A stretch of DNA of 64,000 nt from Ruegeria discodermiae (GTDB lineage: Bacteria > Pseudomonadota > Alphaproteobacteria > Rhodobacterales > Rhodobacteraceae), in contig NZ_JAVAMO010000014.1 of NCBI RefSeq assembly GCF_030758345.1, positions 62,001 to 126,000 of the forward strand, in the 5' to 3' direction. This document shows, piece after piece, positions 25,288 through 35,175 of the stretch. The translations under genes and the position numbers were made by a program. The notes beneath the pieces were generated by a model. The model did not search any database, had not been told where the DNA came from, and saw only the letters and a list, made by a program, of their open reading frames with translations. Each line of letters opens with the position of its first letter. Position 1 is the stretch's first letter.

Positions 25288-26114
25288 GGGGCTTTGTCGC
25301 AAACTCTGGCGTCGGTCAAAGCTATCGCATTGGCAGGCCGCCGTTTTCCAGCGAGCTCTGCAAATTGACGGAATCCGCTTGTCGAAGCTCCCAGCTGGCC
25401 CTTGCGGATCATGTTGGCGGTCTCGATGCCTGCAAGTTTCGCTGCTGCTGAGACGAAGCTTTTGAAACCGAGCATAGGTCTCGTGAGCCGCTTGATGAAC
25501 CGGTGGTCCTGCTCCACAATGTTGTTTAGGTATTTAGATCTGACAGTGTCGATCTTAGCCGGTATCCGCAATCGCTTGAAGATCTTGTTGATCTCTTTGA
25601 TCCCGGCCGCGTTGCTCCTGCTTTTGTCAATTGTGATCCGTTTCGAGATTCCATTGTTGCATAATGCATTGGCGAAGAACTTCTTTGCAGCCTTGGTGTC
25701 TCGCTTCTCGGAGAGCATTAAATCAAGGGTTTGACCATCACGATCCACGGCACGATAGAGGTACACCCATTCACCGCGAACTTTGATGTAGGTCTCATCC
25801 ATGCGCCAGGATTCAGCGGTGCCAGCCTTCCGTTTCTGAGCTGCGCGAGCGGCCAAGGGTGAATACTTCACAACCCAGCGGTTCAGCGTCGCATGATCAA
25901 CCGATACTCCACGTTCTGCCAGGATCTCTTACAGGTCACGGTAGGAGACGCCGTACCGAACTAGAAGTAGATCGCTAACAGGATCACCGATCGCGGGTAA
26001 TGCGCACCTTTGAAGTCGATCATCGGACATTCCTAATCTCTGTCAAAGACCAGCCAGCCATTGGATCAAACCGCGCGAAGGTGCAACACGCCGACCAAAG
26101 TTTGCGACACAGCC
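25288..26114 (-). mobile_element. IS6-family element, full length but decayed
   Basis: The ends are GGGCTTTGTCGCAAAC (25288-25303) and TTTGCGACACAGCC (26101-26114), about 825 bp apart. The transposase between them carries a nonsense codon near its start and has lost its normal stop. No 8-bp direct repeat was recognised at the borders. Confidence 0.88.
25350..26036 (-). pseudogene. IS6-family transposase pseudogene
   Basis: The DDE core is well preserved (SWRMDETYIKVRGEW, RITIDKSRSNAAG, IVEQDHRFIKRL). Near the N-terminus the frame reads YGVSYRDL-stop-EILAERGV, an in-frame TAA at about 25928-25930. The usual terminal FAELAG-stop has become FAELAG-AAA, so translation from an internal start would run past the IS end to 25077, antisense to the 3' end of the ROK gene. 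The expected native end is near 25350. It is inactive as a full-length enzyme unless the stop is bypassed. Confidence 0.82.
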
Positions 26115-26309
26115 GGTCAGTTTCGAGAACGACGCATTGGATGGGTCAGCCGCGTTTGAGCCGCGGCTGACAAATCACGTCAGGGTCTATGACTTACTTC
26201 AATCAAAACACCGTGGACACATACAAAAATTTTGCAATTGCGGGGAAAGTCAGGTGTGCTTGGATTCGCTCGCCAATGACAAAGCAGTCATTGACATAAG
26301 ACTGGAATC

Positions 26310-29300
26310 CTACTTCGGTCGGCACGTTTTCCTATAATCAACATCGGACGGCAGATACGTTTCCCATTCTTCCATGGTCAGGTTCCGGTTAACCATCCGG
26401 CAGGCGCGTTCAATGACTGGGACGGCAGGTATTTCCCAATATGCTGCTCCTCTGTCGTCTGTGCCGAGCGCAGCGACGGTTGTTTCGGACACAAAACGCA
26501 CGTCAAATATGTTTCGCGCACCAATGAGTGGATGCTTGATCGCCCGGCTGGCATCATCAGGCCAGATTGCCAGCCCACCGCGGTCCGCATTCACCGTCAG
26601 ACTACCGTTGCTTGCGCTTGGTGGCTCGGCATTCTCATCCTGTCTGTTTGTCTGAGTCCCGCTGCCGGCTCCACTTTGCGAAAGTTCTGGAATTTCTACA
26701 ACGTCATCGCCGCTCAGATTCCAATCAAAAATCCTACCGTCAACGTCAAATATGCGAAGGGTGTTCAGGTTTGACCGAAATTCCAATTTACTGACTGCAG
26801 CAGGCAAAGTTGTTTTTCTGGCGCGCTGCGCCTTGTCGCCCAAATGCCAAGTCGCAACAGAATTGCCGTCACCAGCTGCCGCCAAGTACATACCAGTCTC
26901 GTCAAAGGCGAGACGCCTGACATCACCGCTGATCTGCTGGACGTTGTCGTGAAGCAATGTTCTGGTCGCGATCGTCCACATGGCCATCGAATCGTCCGAC
27001 GCCACCAATAGTCGCGTACCGTCGTGGCTGAAGCGGGCACGGGTTCGCCTGTTTGTGGGAAACGCGAAAGTCTCGGACACCGTGTTTGCCGCCAACGACC
27101 ATACGACATAACCGTCCGCAATTCGGATCGCAATTGAACCGGCATCGGGACTTATCGCAAAACTGTGGATATGCATTATCGATTCACGGGCCTGCGACTT
27201 CTCCGCGCGTATCATGTTGATAGGTAAGTAAATTTTTGTATTGCTTTCCAGCTTGAGAATGGTCATGCCAAACGGCGTTTCCATTGCAAGGATCGTTCCG
27301 TCCGACGACAGCGCCATGGAACCAATGGTCGGTGTACTAGTCTCCTGCGCGCCTTCGGGAAAGAAGTTTGCAGACCGATATAGTGCGCTCTGCCAATTAT
27401 CGGTAACGCGGGTCCATATTAGGATCTGTTGGCCATCGGAGATAGCGACACGGTTACCGGCAGCGCCGAGGCTTAAGAGATATTCCTCGCCGTTCAGGGG
27501 CACGTCAGGCGATAGCCGTTCGATGAACGTGTCGCGAACCTCTGATGGCTCCTTCAGTAGCTCGGACAGTTCCATTCCTAGACCTGCTGCTCGCCGCCGC
27601 GCGCCGTTTAAGTCCACCAGGATAATGTCGCCGTCATCATAGGCTCCTGCCAGCCACTTCCCCTCGTTGTCAATTGCGGAAGCGATCGGTATGGCCTGCA
27701 CGTTACCCGTCGGATTGTTGATGCGTAGCTGATCCTTTGCCTTTACGTTAAGGAACTCGATCCAGTTATTGCGGCCGCCTACTCCCTGCCGCGCAACGTA
27801 TTCATGATTGCCAGTGACAAAGCGATCCGGGTTCACAAAGGCCCCGCCAAATTTTATTGTCGAACGCGCGTCCACCGCGTTTTCCCAGAGGACAACATTG
27901 CCGTAGCTTGTCGTTTTGACCGGTGCTCCATCTGCATCAATGTAAGCGTCAAGGAGTCTCGCCAAAGCACCGGGTTGACCCGATAACACCTGCTCGGGCG
28001 CGTTGGTCTCCGCGATGTTCCAAAAAATGACTAGCCCATCGGTCCCGCCGATGGCTAATTTTTTGCCGTCGGGACTTAGTGCCATAGCGCGCACGCGTCT
28101 GCCGTCATCTGTACCAGCCAAGCCACCCAATCTCCGGGGGATACTTAGATCCCACAAATACAATTCGCCATCTTGGGCCCCGGTGGCCAGAGTGCGACCG
28201 TTCGCGTGGACTGCTATCGAACGCGTTTGACCAATTGGGATTTCTTTCTGGGTTAGGGGTTTCGCGCGATCCACTTCCCACAAAGCAAGTTGGCCGCCTC
28301 CGCCCGTAGCGAAAAACGCCGTGCCGGGGATGAAAGAGACACCGGGGCGATCCCCGAGCAGATCCTTAACGAGTTTTTCGTCGAATGGTGTCTCTTCGCG
28401 TTCTCCTGTGCGCAAGTCCCAGATGGAAAGCTGCCCAAGATATTCCAGGATTGCTACAGGTCGATCAGGATGGAATGCGGCAGACCCAACGAGTTCCGGG
28501 CGGTCCGGGTCTGATGTCACTTCTACCCAGTCTTTTCTTTGGAAGTCCCACCGAATGATGCCATAGTAGCGGCAGGCTGAAAATAACTCTTCCTCTGCCA
28601 CGAACGCTCCGACCGCCCAGGATACATCGCAGCCATTTGGAATGTTCTGAGATTTGCCCTCCGGAAGCCCGTCCGAAAAGATCTCCAAATCTTGACTGTG
28701 CCCGGTCGTTACCAGCAACTTGCCGGAGCGGTCATAACCAAATCCTGTCAAGCCACCCTGGAGATCAATATCGCTTTCCAACGCAAAGGAGTCCGTGCTC
28801 CATACCTTCACATGACCACCGAAGTCTCCTGACAACAGGTGCTCGCCCGTCGGTGTAAAGCTCAGCGCGTAGATTGTTTCATCGTGTCCCGGCAGGGGGC
28901 CTCGCAAGAACGGGTATCTCTCGATCATATCGAACAACACACTCTCGGCCTCGCGGGTTGCTGCGCGTTGATACCCTTCCGCGCTGAGGAGCATGGCGAG
29001 TTCGAACTTGTCGTCAGACAGTGCGAGTCTCGCGTCGGAGGCAAGTTTGCGGGAAAGGGCAAGGTTTGCCTGCTTGTCCGCTTCTTGTTGCGCAAGCTCA
29101 GCGTTGTCGCGCGCTATATTGGCCTGCACCAAACCAAAAACCGCAACCCCCGCAACAATCAGCAAAACGAACGAGGCAGCAACCGAACCCCAAACGATGC
29201 GGCGGCGCTGGCGGTCCCTGCGTCGTGTTTCGGCTTCCGCAGCTTCGATGCTCGCTAGGATGTACGACCGTTCAGTGGCAGACAGTTGATGTGGTCTGTC

Positions 29301-31001
29301 CGCCATCCAACCGCGCGCGCGATTGAGTTTCAGACCTGTGAGCAAGGCCGCCGGTTTATCAGCCGTGCGCGCTCGCTCCCAATCCTTGATATCGGCCTGA
29401 AGTTGCTGACGTCCCAACAAAAATTCGCGCGCATCGTCGAGCCAGTTTCGGAGGCGCGTCCATTTGCGCAGCAAGGCTTCATGCGCCACCTCGATCACAC
29501 GCCGATCATCCTCCTGGCGAATGACCAGAAGACGGGCTTTGGTCAAACGCTCCAAAAGAATATGCGCCATGCCGGGCAGTTCATCCCAGAAAGCAGGGCG
29601 GCGGACGTATTCGCCCTTGTCATTTACCCAGACCATCGCGGGAACAAACGCGGACCGGAGCGCGGCCAAATCCTCTGGACCCGGTTGTGTTTGGTCCAGA
29701 ACGTCGTCGGCGGCCTGACGGACGGAATTCTCTAGCGGTGTCAGGCCTGCTTGCACATCTCCAAGCGCGTCGTAGTCTTCGTGACTAAGACAGCCATCCG
29801 CCCCAAATCGGTCGTAGAGTTCCCGAAGCGCAAAAGCTAAGAGCGGCAGGGCATCCTCGGTTTCGGCGTCCTTTGTGGCCTGCATCACCAGACTGTCCTC
29901 TACCCTCAGTCCCGCAATTCGGGCGGGTCCTTCGATGATCTGCGGAATGCGGGAAAGCGGCAGAGGCCCCAAGGAGAACTCCTCATACCGCGCCTTCAGC
30001 CGCTGCGCTGACTGCAGTTTCTCCAGAAAATCCGATCTCTGCGCCAAGACGACCAAAAACGGCGACTCTTCGGCCCCAAGCTCGTTCAGAATGTCGAAGA
30101 ACCGGTCCGCCTCGGCAGGAACCGATATCCCAAACAACTCCTCCGCCTGATCGACCGGAAGAAGGATTTGAGCTTCGCTGTGTCCGCGCTGAATCCGCAA
30201 GTCAATGGCAAGATCGCGCAAGGTCGCGCTAATGTCGCCGCAGCGCAAGGCCTCTCTCCACTCGCGCCACTGCGTTCCCTGTAACATGGCAAGTGCAAGA
30301 GTCCGTGCCAATTCGTCTACAGGCCGGGTCTGCGGACGCATGGTTGGCAACACAAGCCAATTTCTGGGGTCGCGCTTGATCCGAGGAAGGACGCCTGCCC
30401 GCAGAAGCGAAGACTTACCAGATCCAGACGCACCCAGCAGGGCGAGAACCTTCGGACCGCCCTGTATTCGACGCGCGTTCAACCGTTCCATCAAACGGCG
30501 GATGTCATCATCGCGACCAAAATACAGCGCCGCGTCTTCCTCCTGGAAAGCGCTCAAACCGGGATAAGGAGGCCGGCTGTTATCCCACCGGAACCCACCC
30601 TGCGCATTTAGCGCAATTTGCGTCAGTTCCTTCGACAGTCTCTGAAGGCCGCTCTCTCGATCGGCGCTGAGATCGAGTGTCTGAATGTCGTGCCCAATCG
30701 GTGCATGTCCTGGCTGGTCTTCGACAACTGGAAAAATCGGTTTCCCCAACGCACGGGCCTGCGTGTATTCCGCAAAGCACCATTTCGACTCGACCCAATT
30801 CTGCGTCTGAAGGATGATCAACGCTTCGGAGTTTTCAATCTCACGATATAGGACCTTCTCCCAGTTCGCTCCGGGTGGGATCCCGGAATGTTTGTCAAAG
30901 TCCAAAAATGGGGTTTCGAAACCTTCAGAGTGGAGCCAAATCTTCATCGCTCCGGCGAGTGCGTTGTCGCGACTTGAATGAGAAATGAAGACCCTGGCCA
31001 T
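26310..31001 (-). CDS. TIR-STAND NTPase-WD40 protein, 1563 residues
   Basis: The start is ATG 31001 (MARVFISHSSRDN), which begins the TIR domain exactly. Residues 1-95 are TIR: FISHSSRDN, and WVESKWCFAEYTQA with Glu78 at the position of the NADase catalytic Glu of SARM1. Residues 145-560 are a STAND-type NTPase (PYPGLSAFQEED and FGRDDDIRRL, Walker A GASGSGKSS at 190-198, ILLPVDQAEELF as Walker B-like). One transmembrane helix lies at about 600-625 (SVAASFVLLIVAGVAVFGLV), followed by a coiled coil. The last 850 residues contain many WD40-like repeats (LSPDGKKLAIGGTDGLVIFW). This architecture occurs in bacterial conflict and signalling proteins: the repeat domain senses, STAND oligomerises, TIR consumes NAD. 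It stands alone between IS scars. An anti-phage role is inference. Confidence 0.88.
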   Translation of the reverse strand: MARVFISHSSRDNALAGAMKIWLHSEGFETPFLDFDKHSGIPPGANWEKVLYREIENSEALIILQTQNWVESKWCFAEYTQARALGKPIFPVVEDQPGHAPIGHDIQTLDLSADRESGLQRLSKELTQIALNAQGGFRWDNSRPPYPGLSAFQEEDAALYFGRDDDIRRLMERLNARRIQGGPKVLALLGASGSGKSSLLRAGVLPRIKRDPRNWLVLPTMRPQTRPVDELARTLALAMLQGTQWREWREALRCGDISATLRDLAIDLRIQRGHSEAQILLPVDQAEELFGISVPAEADRFFDILNELGAEESPFLVVLAQRSDFLEKLQSAQRLKARYEEFSLGPLPLSRIPQIIEGPARIAGLRVEDSLVMQATKDAETEDALPLLAFALRELYDRFGADGCLSHEDYDALGDVQAGLTPLENSVRQAADDVLDQTQPGPEDLAALRSAFVPAMVWVNDKGEYVRRPAFWDELPGMAHILLERLTKARLLVIRQEDDRRVIEVAHEALLRKWTRLRNWLDDAREFLLGRQQLQADIKDWERARTADKPAALLTGLKLNRARGWMADRPHQLSATERSYILASIEAAEAETRRRDRQRRRIVWGSVAASFVLLIVAGVAVFGLVQANIARDNAELAQQEADKQANLALSRKLASDARLALSDDKFELAMLLSAEGYQRAATREAESVLFDMIERYPFLRGPLPGHDETIYALSFTPTGEHLLSGDFGGHVKVWSTDSFALESDIDLQGGLTGFGYDRSGKLLVTTGHSQDLEIFSDGLPEGKSQNIPNGCDVSWAVGAFVAEEELFSACRYYGIIRWDFQRKDWVEVTSDPDRPELVGSAAFHPDRPVAILEYLGQLSIWDLRTGEREETPFDEKLVKDLLGDRPGVSFIPGTAFFATGGGGQLALWEVDRAKPLTQKEIPIGQTRSIAVHANGRTLATGAQDGELYLWDLSIPRRLGGLAGTDDGRRVRAMALSPDGKKLAIGGTDGLVIFWNIAETNAPEQVLSGQPGALARLLDAYIDADGAPVKTTSYGNVVLWENAVDARSTIKFGGAFVNPDRFVTGNHEYVARQGVGGRNNWIEFLNVKAKDQLRINNPTGNVQAIPIASAIDNEGKWLAGAYDDGDIILVDLNGARRRAAGLGMELSELLKEPSEVRDTFIERLSPDVPLNGEEYLLSLGAAGNRVAISDGQQILIWTRVTDNWQSALYRSANFFPEGAQETSTPTIGSMALSSDGTILAMETPFGMTILKLESNTKIYLPINMIRAEKSQARESIMHIHSFAISPDAGSIAIRIADGYVVWSLAANTVSETFAFPTNRRTRARFSHDGTRLLVASDDSMAMWTIATRTLLHDNVQQISGDVRRLAFDETGMYLAAAGDGNSVATWHLGDKAQRARKTTLPAAVSKLEFRSNLNTLRIFDVDGRIFDWNLSGDDVVEIPELSQSGAGSGTQTNRQDENAEPPSASNGSLTVNADRGGLAIWPDDASRAIKHPLIGARNIFDVRFVSETTVAALGTDDRGAAYWEIPAVPVIERACRMVNRNLTMEEWETYLPSDVDYRKTCRPK

Positions 31002-31437
31002 CGACCTGCTGAAATCAAGAAAACTCTTTCCATCAATACTATCAATCGGGGAAAAATGCACGTTGCCGAGCGTCAAGTGCGCGATAGCGCCAGAGCTCTC
31101 TGTCCAACGACGCGGCAAAACAAATGGGCGCAGGAACACTCACCCGCCACATTCTCCATTTGACCTTTTCCCGATATCCGGGCCGTTCGAACTGGAATTT
31201 TCCACTATTGAACGGAAGAAGTAGGAGGAAGACCTCTGAAGCCGAAGCGCTTTTCAGAGGCAAAGATCACCAGCTTGCTGAAGGAGAGCGAGGCTGCCAC
31301 GAGTACCGATAACTTCCGTGGGCGTCACGGCATCGACGAAGGCTGGTCACAATCGCAAATGCGATCATCAAGTCCGGCAATCCCTGGCAACTTCAGTTGG
31401 GAGAATAGACACACTTGCAGGTGGTTCTTGTATGGAC
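31002..31437. other. Interval with IS3-family OrfA remnant
   Basis: This interval has no intact gene. On the plus strand, about 31236-31337 reads LKPKRFSEAKITSLLKESEA, then a degenerate GRHGI. This matches the N-terminus of IS3-family OrfA (KRFxEEQIxxxLKExEAG..C.RHGIS). The rest of that element is gone. No promoter for the TIR gene could be identified with confidence in 31002-31235. Confidence 0.65.
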
Positions 31438-31851
31438 TTAAAACCTGATACGAAAACTGGCGCCTTGCTTTGAGGCCGTTACCTCGATTACTGCGCCCGC
31501 TTGTTTCAGTACAGCGGCGACAATGGATAGGCCCAGCCCGGTGCCGCCCTGATCCCGTCTCGTCGTGAAAAACGGGTCTGCGATGCGCGAACTGTTTCGC
31601 TGGGAAATACCCGTGCCGTTTTCGGAAACAATTAGGCTGTTCGAATCCGCATCAAAACCTATGTCGACGCGCGTTGTGCCGTGCTGGAACGCGTTTTGTA
31701 AAAGATGGTGCAGAACAATCTGACCTTGATCTTTGGACAAAAACAGGTGCGTTCCTGGCTGGGCATGCAGTTCGATAACCTTCTCCGAAAACGCGGCTGA
31801 CGCAGCTTGGACAATATCAGCCAGTGACGTGGGGGTCGGATCGGTTTGAAC
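31438..31851 (-). pseudogene. Sensor histidine kinase, C-terminal remnant cut by IS6
   Basis: The frame encodes a HATPase_c domain: an N-box QIVLHHLLQNAFQHG, a G1-like ENGTGIS, an F-box DPFFTTRRDQ, and a G2 GGTGLGLSIV. It is open upstream through ADIVQAASAAFSEKVIEL and stops being kinase sequence exactly at the IS6 end (31852). The sensor, dimerisation and phospho-acceptor His regions are missing. No response regulator is nearby. The gene was truncated by the IS or by an IS-mediated deletion. Confidence 0.85.
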
Positions 31852-32677
31852 GGCTTTGTCGCAAACTTAAGCGTGGTTCGAAGCTATCGCTTTGCCTGGA
31901 CAAGTTTATACTGCGAGCTCTGCAAATTGACGGAATCCGTTTGTCGAAGGCCCAAGCTGCCCCTTGCGGATCATGTTGGCTGTCTCGATCCCCGCAAGTG
32001 TCGCGGCGGCAGAGGCGAAGCTTTTTAAACCGAGCATCGGCCTCGTAAGCCGTTTGATGAACCGGTGATCCTGCTCAATAATGTTGTTTAAGTATTTTGA
32101 TCTGACGGTGTCAATCGTAACCGGTATCCGCAATCGCTTGAACATTTTGTTGATCTCTTTGATCCCGGCCGCATTGCTCCTGCTTTGGTCAATGGTGATC
32201 CGTTTCGGAATGCCATTGTTGTGCAGTGCATTGGCGAAGAATTTCTTAGCGGATTTCGTATCTCGCTTCTCGGAAAGCATGAAATCAAAGGTTTGACCGT
32301 CACGATCGACGGCCCGGTACAGATAGACCCACTCACCGCGAACCTTCACATAGGTTTCGTCCATGCGCCAAGAATCCGCTGTCTTGGCCTTCCGTTTCTG
32401 CGCCGCGCGAGCGGCCAAGTGTGAATACTTCACGACCCAGCAGTTCAGCGTCGCATGATCAACCGACACCCCACGTTCCGCCATGATCTCTTCCAGGTCA
32501 CGATACGAGACGCCGTAGCGAACGTAGAAATAGACCGCAAACAGGATCACAGATTGTGGATAGTGTGCACCTTTGAAGTCGATCACTGGGCATTCCAAAA
32601 TAGCGTTACAGACCAGGCACCTGTTGGATCAAACCGCGCGAAGGTGCAACCTACCGGCCAATGTTTGCGACAAAGCC
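31852..32677 (-). mobile_element. IS6-family insertion sequence, intact (copy 1 of a pair)
   Basis: Ends GGCTTTGTCGCAAAC (31852-31866) and its complement (about 32663-32677) enclose one transposase. Its protein is identical to that of the copy at 59148-59973, in the same orientation. The flanks (gtttgaac on the left, caatttct on the right) are not an 8-bp duplication. One flank is a truncated kinase gene, so this copy took part in a rearrangement. Confidence 0.93.
31906..32598 (-). CDS. IS6-family transposase (DDE), copy 1
   Basis: A 230-residue transposase. HTH region YRDLEEIMAERGVSVDHATL; catalytic core SWRMDETYVKVRGEW, RITIDQSRSNAAG and IIEQDHRFIKRL; C-terminus FRQFAELAV. The start at 32598 is a TTG (reads MECPVIDFKGAHYPQ). 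The frame is intact. It probably mobilises itself and adjacent DNA by IS26-like cointegration. Confidence 0.93.
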   Translation of the reverse strand: MECPVIDFKGAHYPQSVILFAVYFYVRYGVSYRDLEEIMAERGVSVDHATLNCWVVKYSHLAARAAQKRKAKTADSWRMDETYVKVRGEWVYLYRAVDRDGQTFDFMLSEKRDTKSAKKFFANALHNNGIPKRITIDQSRSNAAGIKEINKMFKRLRIPVTIDTVRSKYLNNIIEQDHRFIKRLTRPMLGLKSFASAAATLAGIETANMIRKGQLGPSTNGFRQFAELAV

Positions 32678-32702
32678 CAATTTCTTATTTATTCTCTGAT
32701 CC

Positions 32703-33719
32703 TTATTCCTGCAGAAGCTCGTGGATATTGAGATCCAACTGTGCCGTAAAGCCCGTGTCATTGCCAGGGTTGGCGGCGCAATGGCCCCATGGCGAGTCGT
32801 ATGGACGGAAGATGGCGTTAGACATGTGGTGGGCTTCGATTTCATTGTCTTCGGGCGGGAAATATAGATCCTGCATACACGGCATCAGGATCGCACGAGC
32901 CTTGATCGCACCCAGTGCTTGCTTGTAATCCCCATTGTAGAGCGGTCCGGCAGAGATGTCGCCAGCTTGCCAGGTTGCAAGCTTGGCCAATAGGTCATTC
33001 GCGTCCCAGCCCAGCACGTGGTCGCGCTCCCAATCCTGCATCAGCTCTTCGATGGTTTGGAACCCGAGTTGGCGATAGAGCCCCTCGCGGTAAAAGGTCT
33101 GAGAAAAGGCCCAACCCGCGTACACGCGCCCAAAAGCCTTGAGACCTGCCTCGGGCGGCTTAACATAGTTGCCATCTTTCCAATTCTGATCCGCGCAGAG
33201 GGCGGCCTTGACCCCTTCGAGGAAGACGAAATTATGCGGTGAAGTTCGGGCCGACGCGCAAAAGGGCAAGATCGCCTGGACCATGTCCGGGTATTGCGCC
33301 GCCCATTGGTAGGATTGACAGCCCGCCATTGACCAGCCAGCGACAAGGGCGATTTTTTCGATCCCCAAGTGATCACGTATCAGCCGATACTGGGCGGCGA
33401 TATTGTCCCACATCTGTACCAGCGGAAATCGAGGTCCGTCCTGCGGAGCAGGTGTATTCGATGCCGACGACGAACGACCATTGCCAAACAGGTTTGGACT
33501 GACAATGAAATGCCGCGCCGGGTCAATCGCGCGACCTGGGCCAAAGAAACCTTCGTTCCGAGAATTTGTACCTGTGTAAAAGGTCGGCAGGACGATGACA
33601 TTGTCACCTGTTGCCGACAATGTGCCATAGGTCTGATAGGCGAGCTTGGCGTCCTTCAAAGTGTCACCCGACAGGAGTGGTAGGTCACCCAGTTCGTATA
33701 TCTGAAATTCCGCCATCAT
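32703..33719 (-). CDS. MetX-like alpha/beta hydrolase (homoserine acetyltransferase family)
   Basis: A 338-residue protein with the MetX/alpha-beta hydrolase pattern. DAKLAYQTYGTLSATGDNVIVLPT is the family N-terminus, GWSMAGCQSYQWA holds the nucleophile Ser, MQDLYFPPEDNEIEA the Asp region and SPWGHCAAN the catalytic His. It lacks the extended lid typical of true homoserine acetyltransferases, so it is better read as a related acyltransferase or hydrolase. It is last in the minus-strand operon that starts with a Rieske oxygenase. It may release or transfer an acyl group in that pathway. Two adjacent ATGs (33719, 33716) are possible. The IS6 copy 1 lies 25 bases downstream. Confidence 0.82.
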   Translation of the reverse strand: MMAEFQIYELGDLPLLSGDTLKDAKLAYQTYGTLSATGDNVIVLPTFYTGTNSRNEGFFGPGRAIDPARHFIVSPNLFGNGRSSSASNTPAPQDGPRFPLVQMWDNIAAQYRLIRDHLGIEKIALVAGWSMAGCQSYQWAAQYPDMVQAILPFCASARTSPHNFVFLEGVKAALCADQNWKDGNYVKPPEAGLKAFGRVYAGWAFSQTFYREGLYRQLGFQTIEELMQDWERDHVLGWDANDLLAKLATWQAGDISAGPLYNGDYKQALGAIKARAILMPCMQDLYFPPEDNEIEAHHMSNAIFRPYDSPWGHCAANPGNDTGFTAQLDLNIHELLQE

Positions 33720-33735
33720 CTGGTCCTTCCCAGGT

Positions 33736-35175
33736 TCAGTAGAGCCGCAGATATTCCTTCACTTCCCAATCCGTGACTGATTGATGATAGCGCTCCCACT
33801 CGTCGTTCTTGTATTCGAGGTATGATTTACGCATTACTGGCCCCATCACATGTTCGGCCATTTCGTCACTGCGCAAGGCTTCGATCGCATTGAGCAAGGT
33901 CCGCGGCAAACGCCGGATCCTCAGCTCAGCGAGTTCAGTTTCGGTTTTGGAATACAGGTCGAAATCTGTTGGCTTGCCTGGGTCTACCTTGTTTTTGATG
34001 CCCATAACTCCGCAACTCAGATGCATCGCCATTGCCAGATAGACGTTCATGGTCATGTCGCAGGCGCGGTTTTCGATGCAATGGCGGCTCTGCGGCAGGC
34101 GGAACTGGGCCGAGCGATTGTTGAAACCATAGGTGATATTGGTCGGGGCCCAGGTGACTGTGCCACCCTCAAACCCACCGACACGAGGCACCAACCCGTT
34201 ATAGGAGTTCACCGTCGGACAAGTGATCGCAGTGATCGCTTCGGCGTGCTGCATCAATCCGCCGACGGCCCATCGGCTTTCGTCGCTCCATTCTCCGTCG
34301 GGGGTTTCAAAGATGTTTTCACCGGGACGGCTTTCATGCTGCATCGACATGTTGATATGCGCACCGGACCGCCAGTCGCCGACTGTCGGTTTTGGCATGA
34401 AGGTGACGAACATCCCGTGCTTTTTGGCGACCTCTTTCAGAGTTATGCGCAGGAATGCCAGCCTGTCAGACATCTCAAGCATGTTAGTGTAGTGGAAATC
34501 CAGCTCGAACTGCGAATACGCACCCTCGGCCACCACGTCATGCAGGTTCCAGCCCTGACCCTCAATGATGTCGATCATGTCTTTCAGAAATGCCATCGAG
34601 TCAATCGAGTATTCAACGTCGTAGCCAAAAGCCTGACGCCGTGGTCGGACACCGCGCGCCGGGTCGTCGTCAAACGCCTTTACCGGCTGACCGGCTTCGT
34701 CGTATTTCATTACGATGAACTCGGGTTCTACCCCGGCATAACCGGTGTACCCTTCCAGCGCAGCTTCGTGCATCGCGCGTTTCAGGGCCTGACGCGGGCA
34801 AACGTTATAAGGCGCATCTTCCCAGTAGAGGTCCGAGAATATGATCGCCATCGAAGTGTCCCAAGGACAGACATATACGGCGTCAAGATCCGGCACGACC
34901 ACCTGATCGCTGTCAGCGGGGCTGAGTTCGGGCACGTACGAAATCGAATGCACCGCGAATTGTGGCCCTTTTCCAAGACATAGGGGTTCAAAGTCGCTCA
35001 TTGGAACTGGTTTAGTTTTTGGAATACCGTGCAGGTCAATCCAAGCTGCCATCACATACTTAACACCTGCCTCTTCCAAATGCTGATGAACTTCTGGAAT
35101 ACGTGAGCGGTTTCGCTCAACAGCGTCGTGGAATGTCTCGTAGTAGATACGGGTGTTGGCATTGTCCTTGGGCAT
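33736..35175 (-). CDS. Glutamine synthetase family protein (type III GlnT-like)
   Basis: A 479-residue protein. ATG 35175 is selected because GGGAGG lies eight bases upstream. GS-family motifs are present: VEPEFIVM (metal Glu), GAYSQFELDF, SGAHINMSMQ (the G-x-G-x-H-x-x-x-S ammonia/ATP loop), NNRSAQFRLPQ, and ENRACDMTMNVYLAMAMHL. It is annotated in many alphaproteobacteria as type III glutamate-ammonia ligase, but relatives form gamma-glutamyl amides (gamma-glutamyl-methylamide or -polyamine synthetases). In a catabolic operon with an oxygenase, gamma-glutamylation of an amine substrate is more likely than general nitrogen assimilation; this is inference. Confidence 0.85.
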   Translation of the reverse strand: MPKDNANTRIYYETFHDAVERNRSRIPEVHQHLEEAGVKYVMAAWIDLHGIPKTKPVPMSDFEPLCLGKGPQFAVHSISYVPELSPADSDQVVVPDLDAVYVCPWDTSMAIIFSDLYWEDAPYNVCPRQALKRAMHEAALEGYTGYAGVEPEFIVMKYDEAGQPVKAFDDDPARGVRPRRQAFGYDVEYSIDSMAFLKDMIDIIEGQGWNLHDVVAEGAYSQFELDFHYTNMLEMSDRLAFLRITLKEVAKKHGMFVTFMPKPTVGDWRSGAHINMSMQHESRPGENIFETPDGEWSDESRWAVGGLMQHAEAITAITCPTVNSYNGLVPRVGGFEGGTVTWAPTNITYGFNNRSAQFRLPQSRHCIENRACDMTMNVYLAMAMHLSCGVMGIKNKVDPGKPTDFDLYSKTETELAELRIRRLPRTLLNAIEALRSDEMAEHVMGPVMRKSYLEYKNDEWERYHQSVTDWEVKEYLRLY

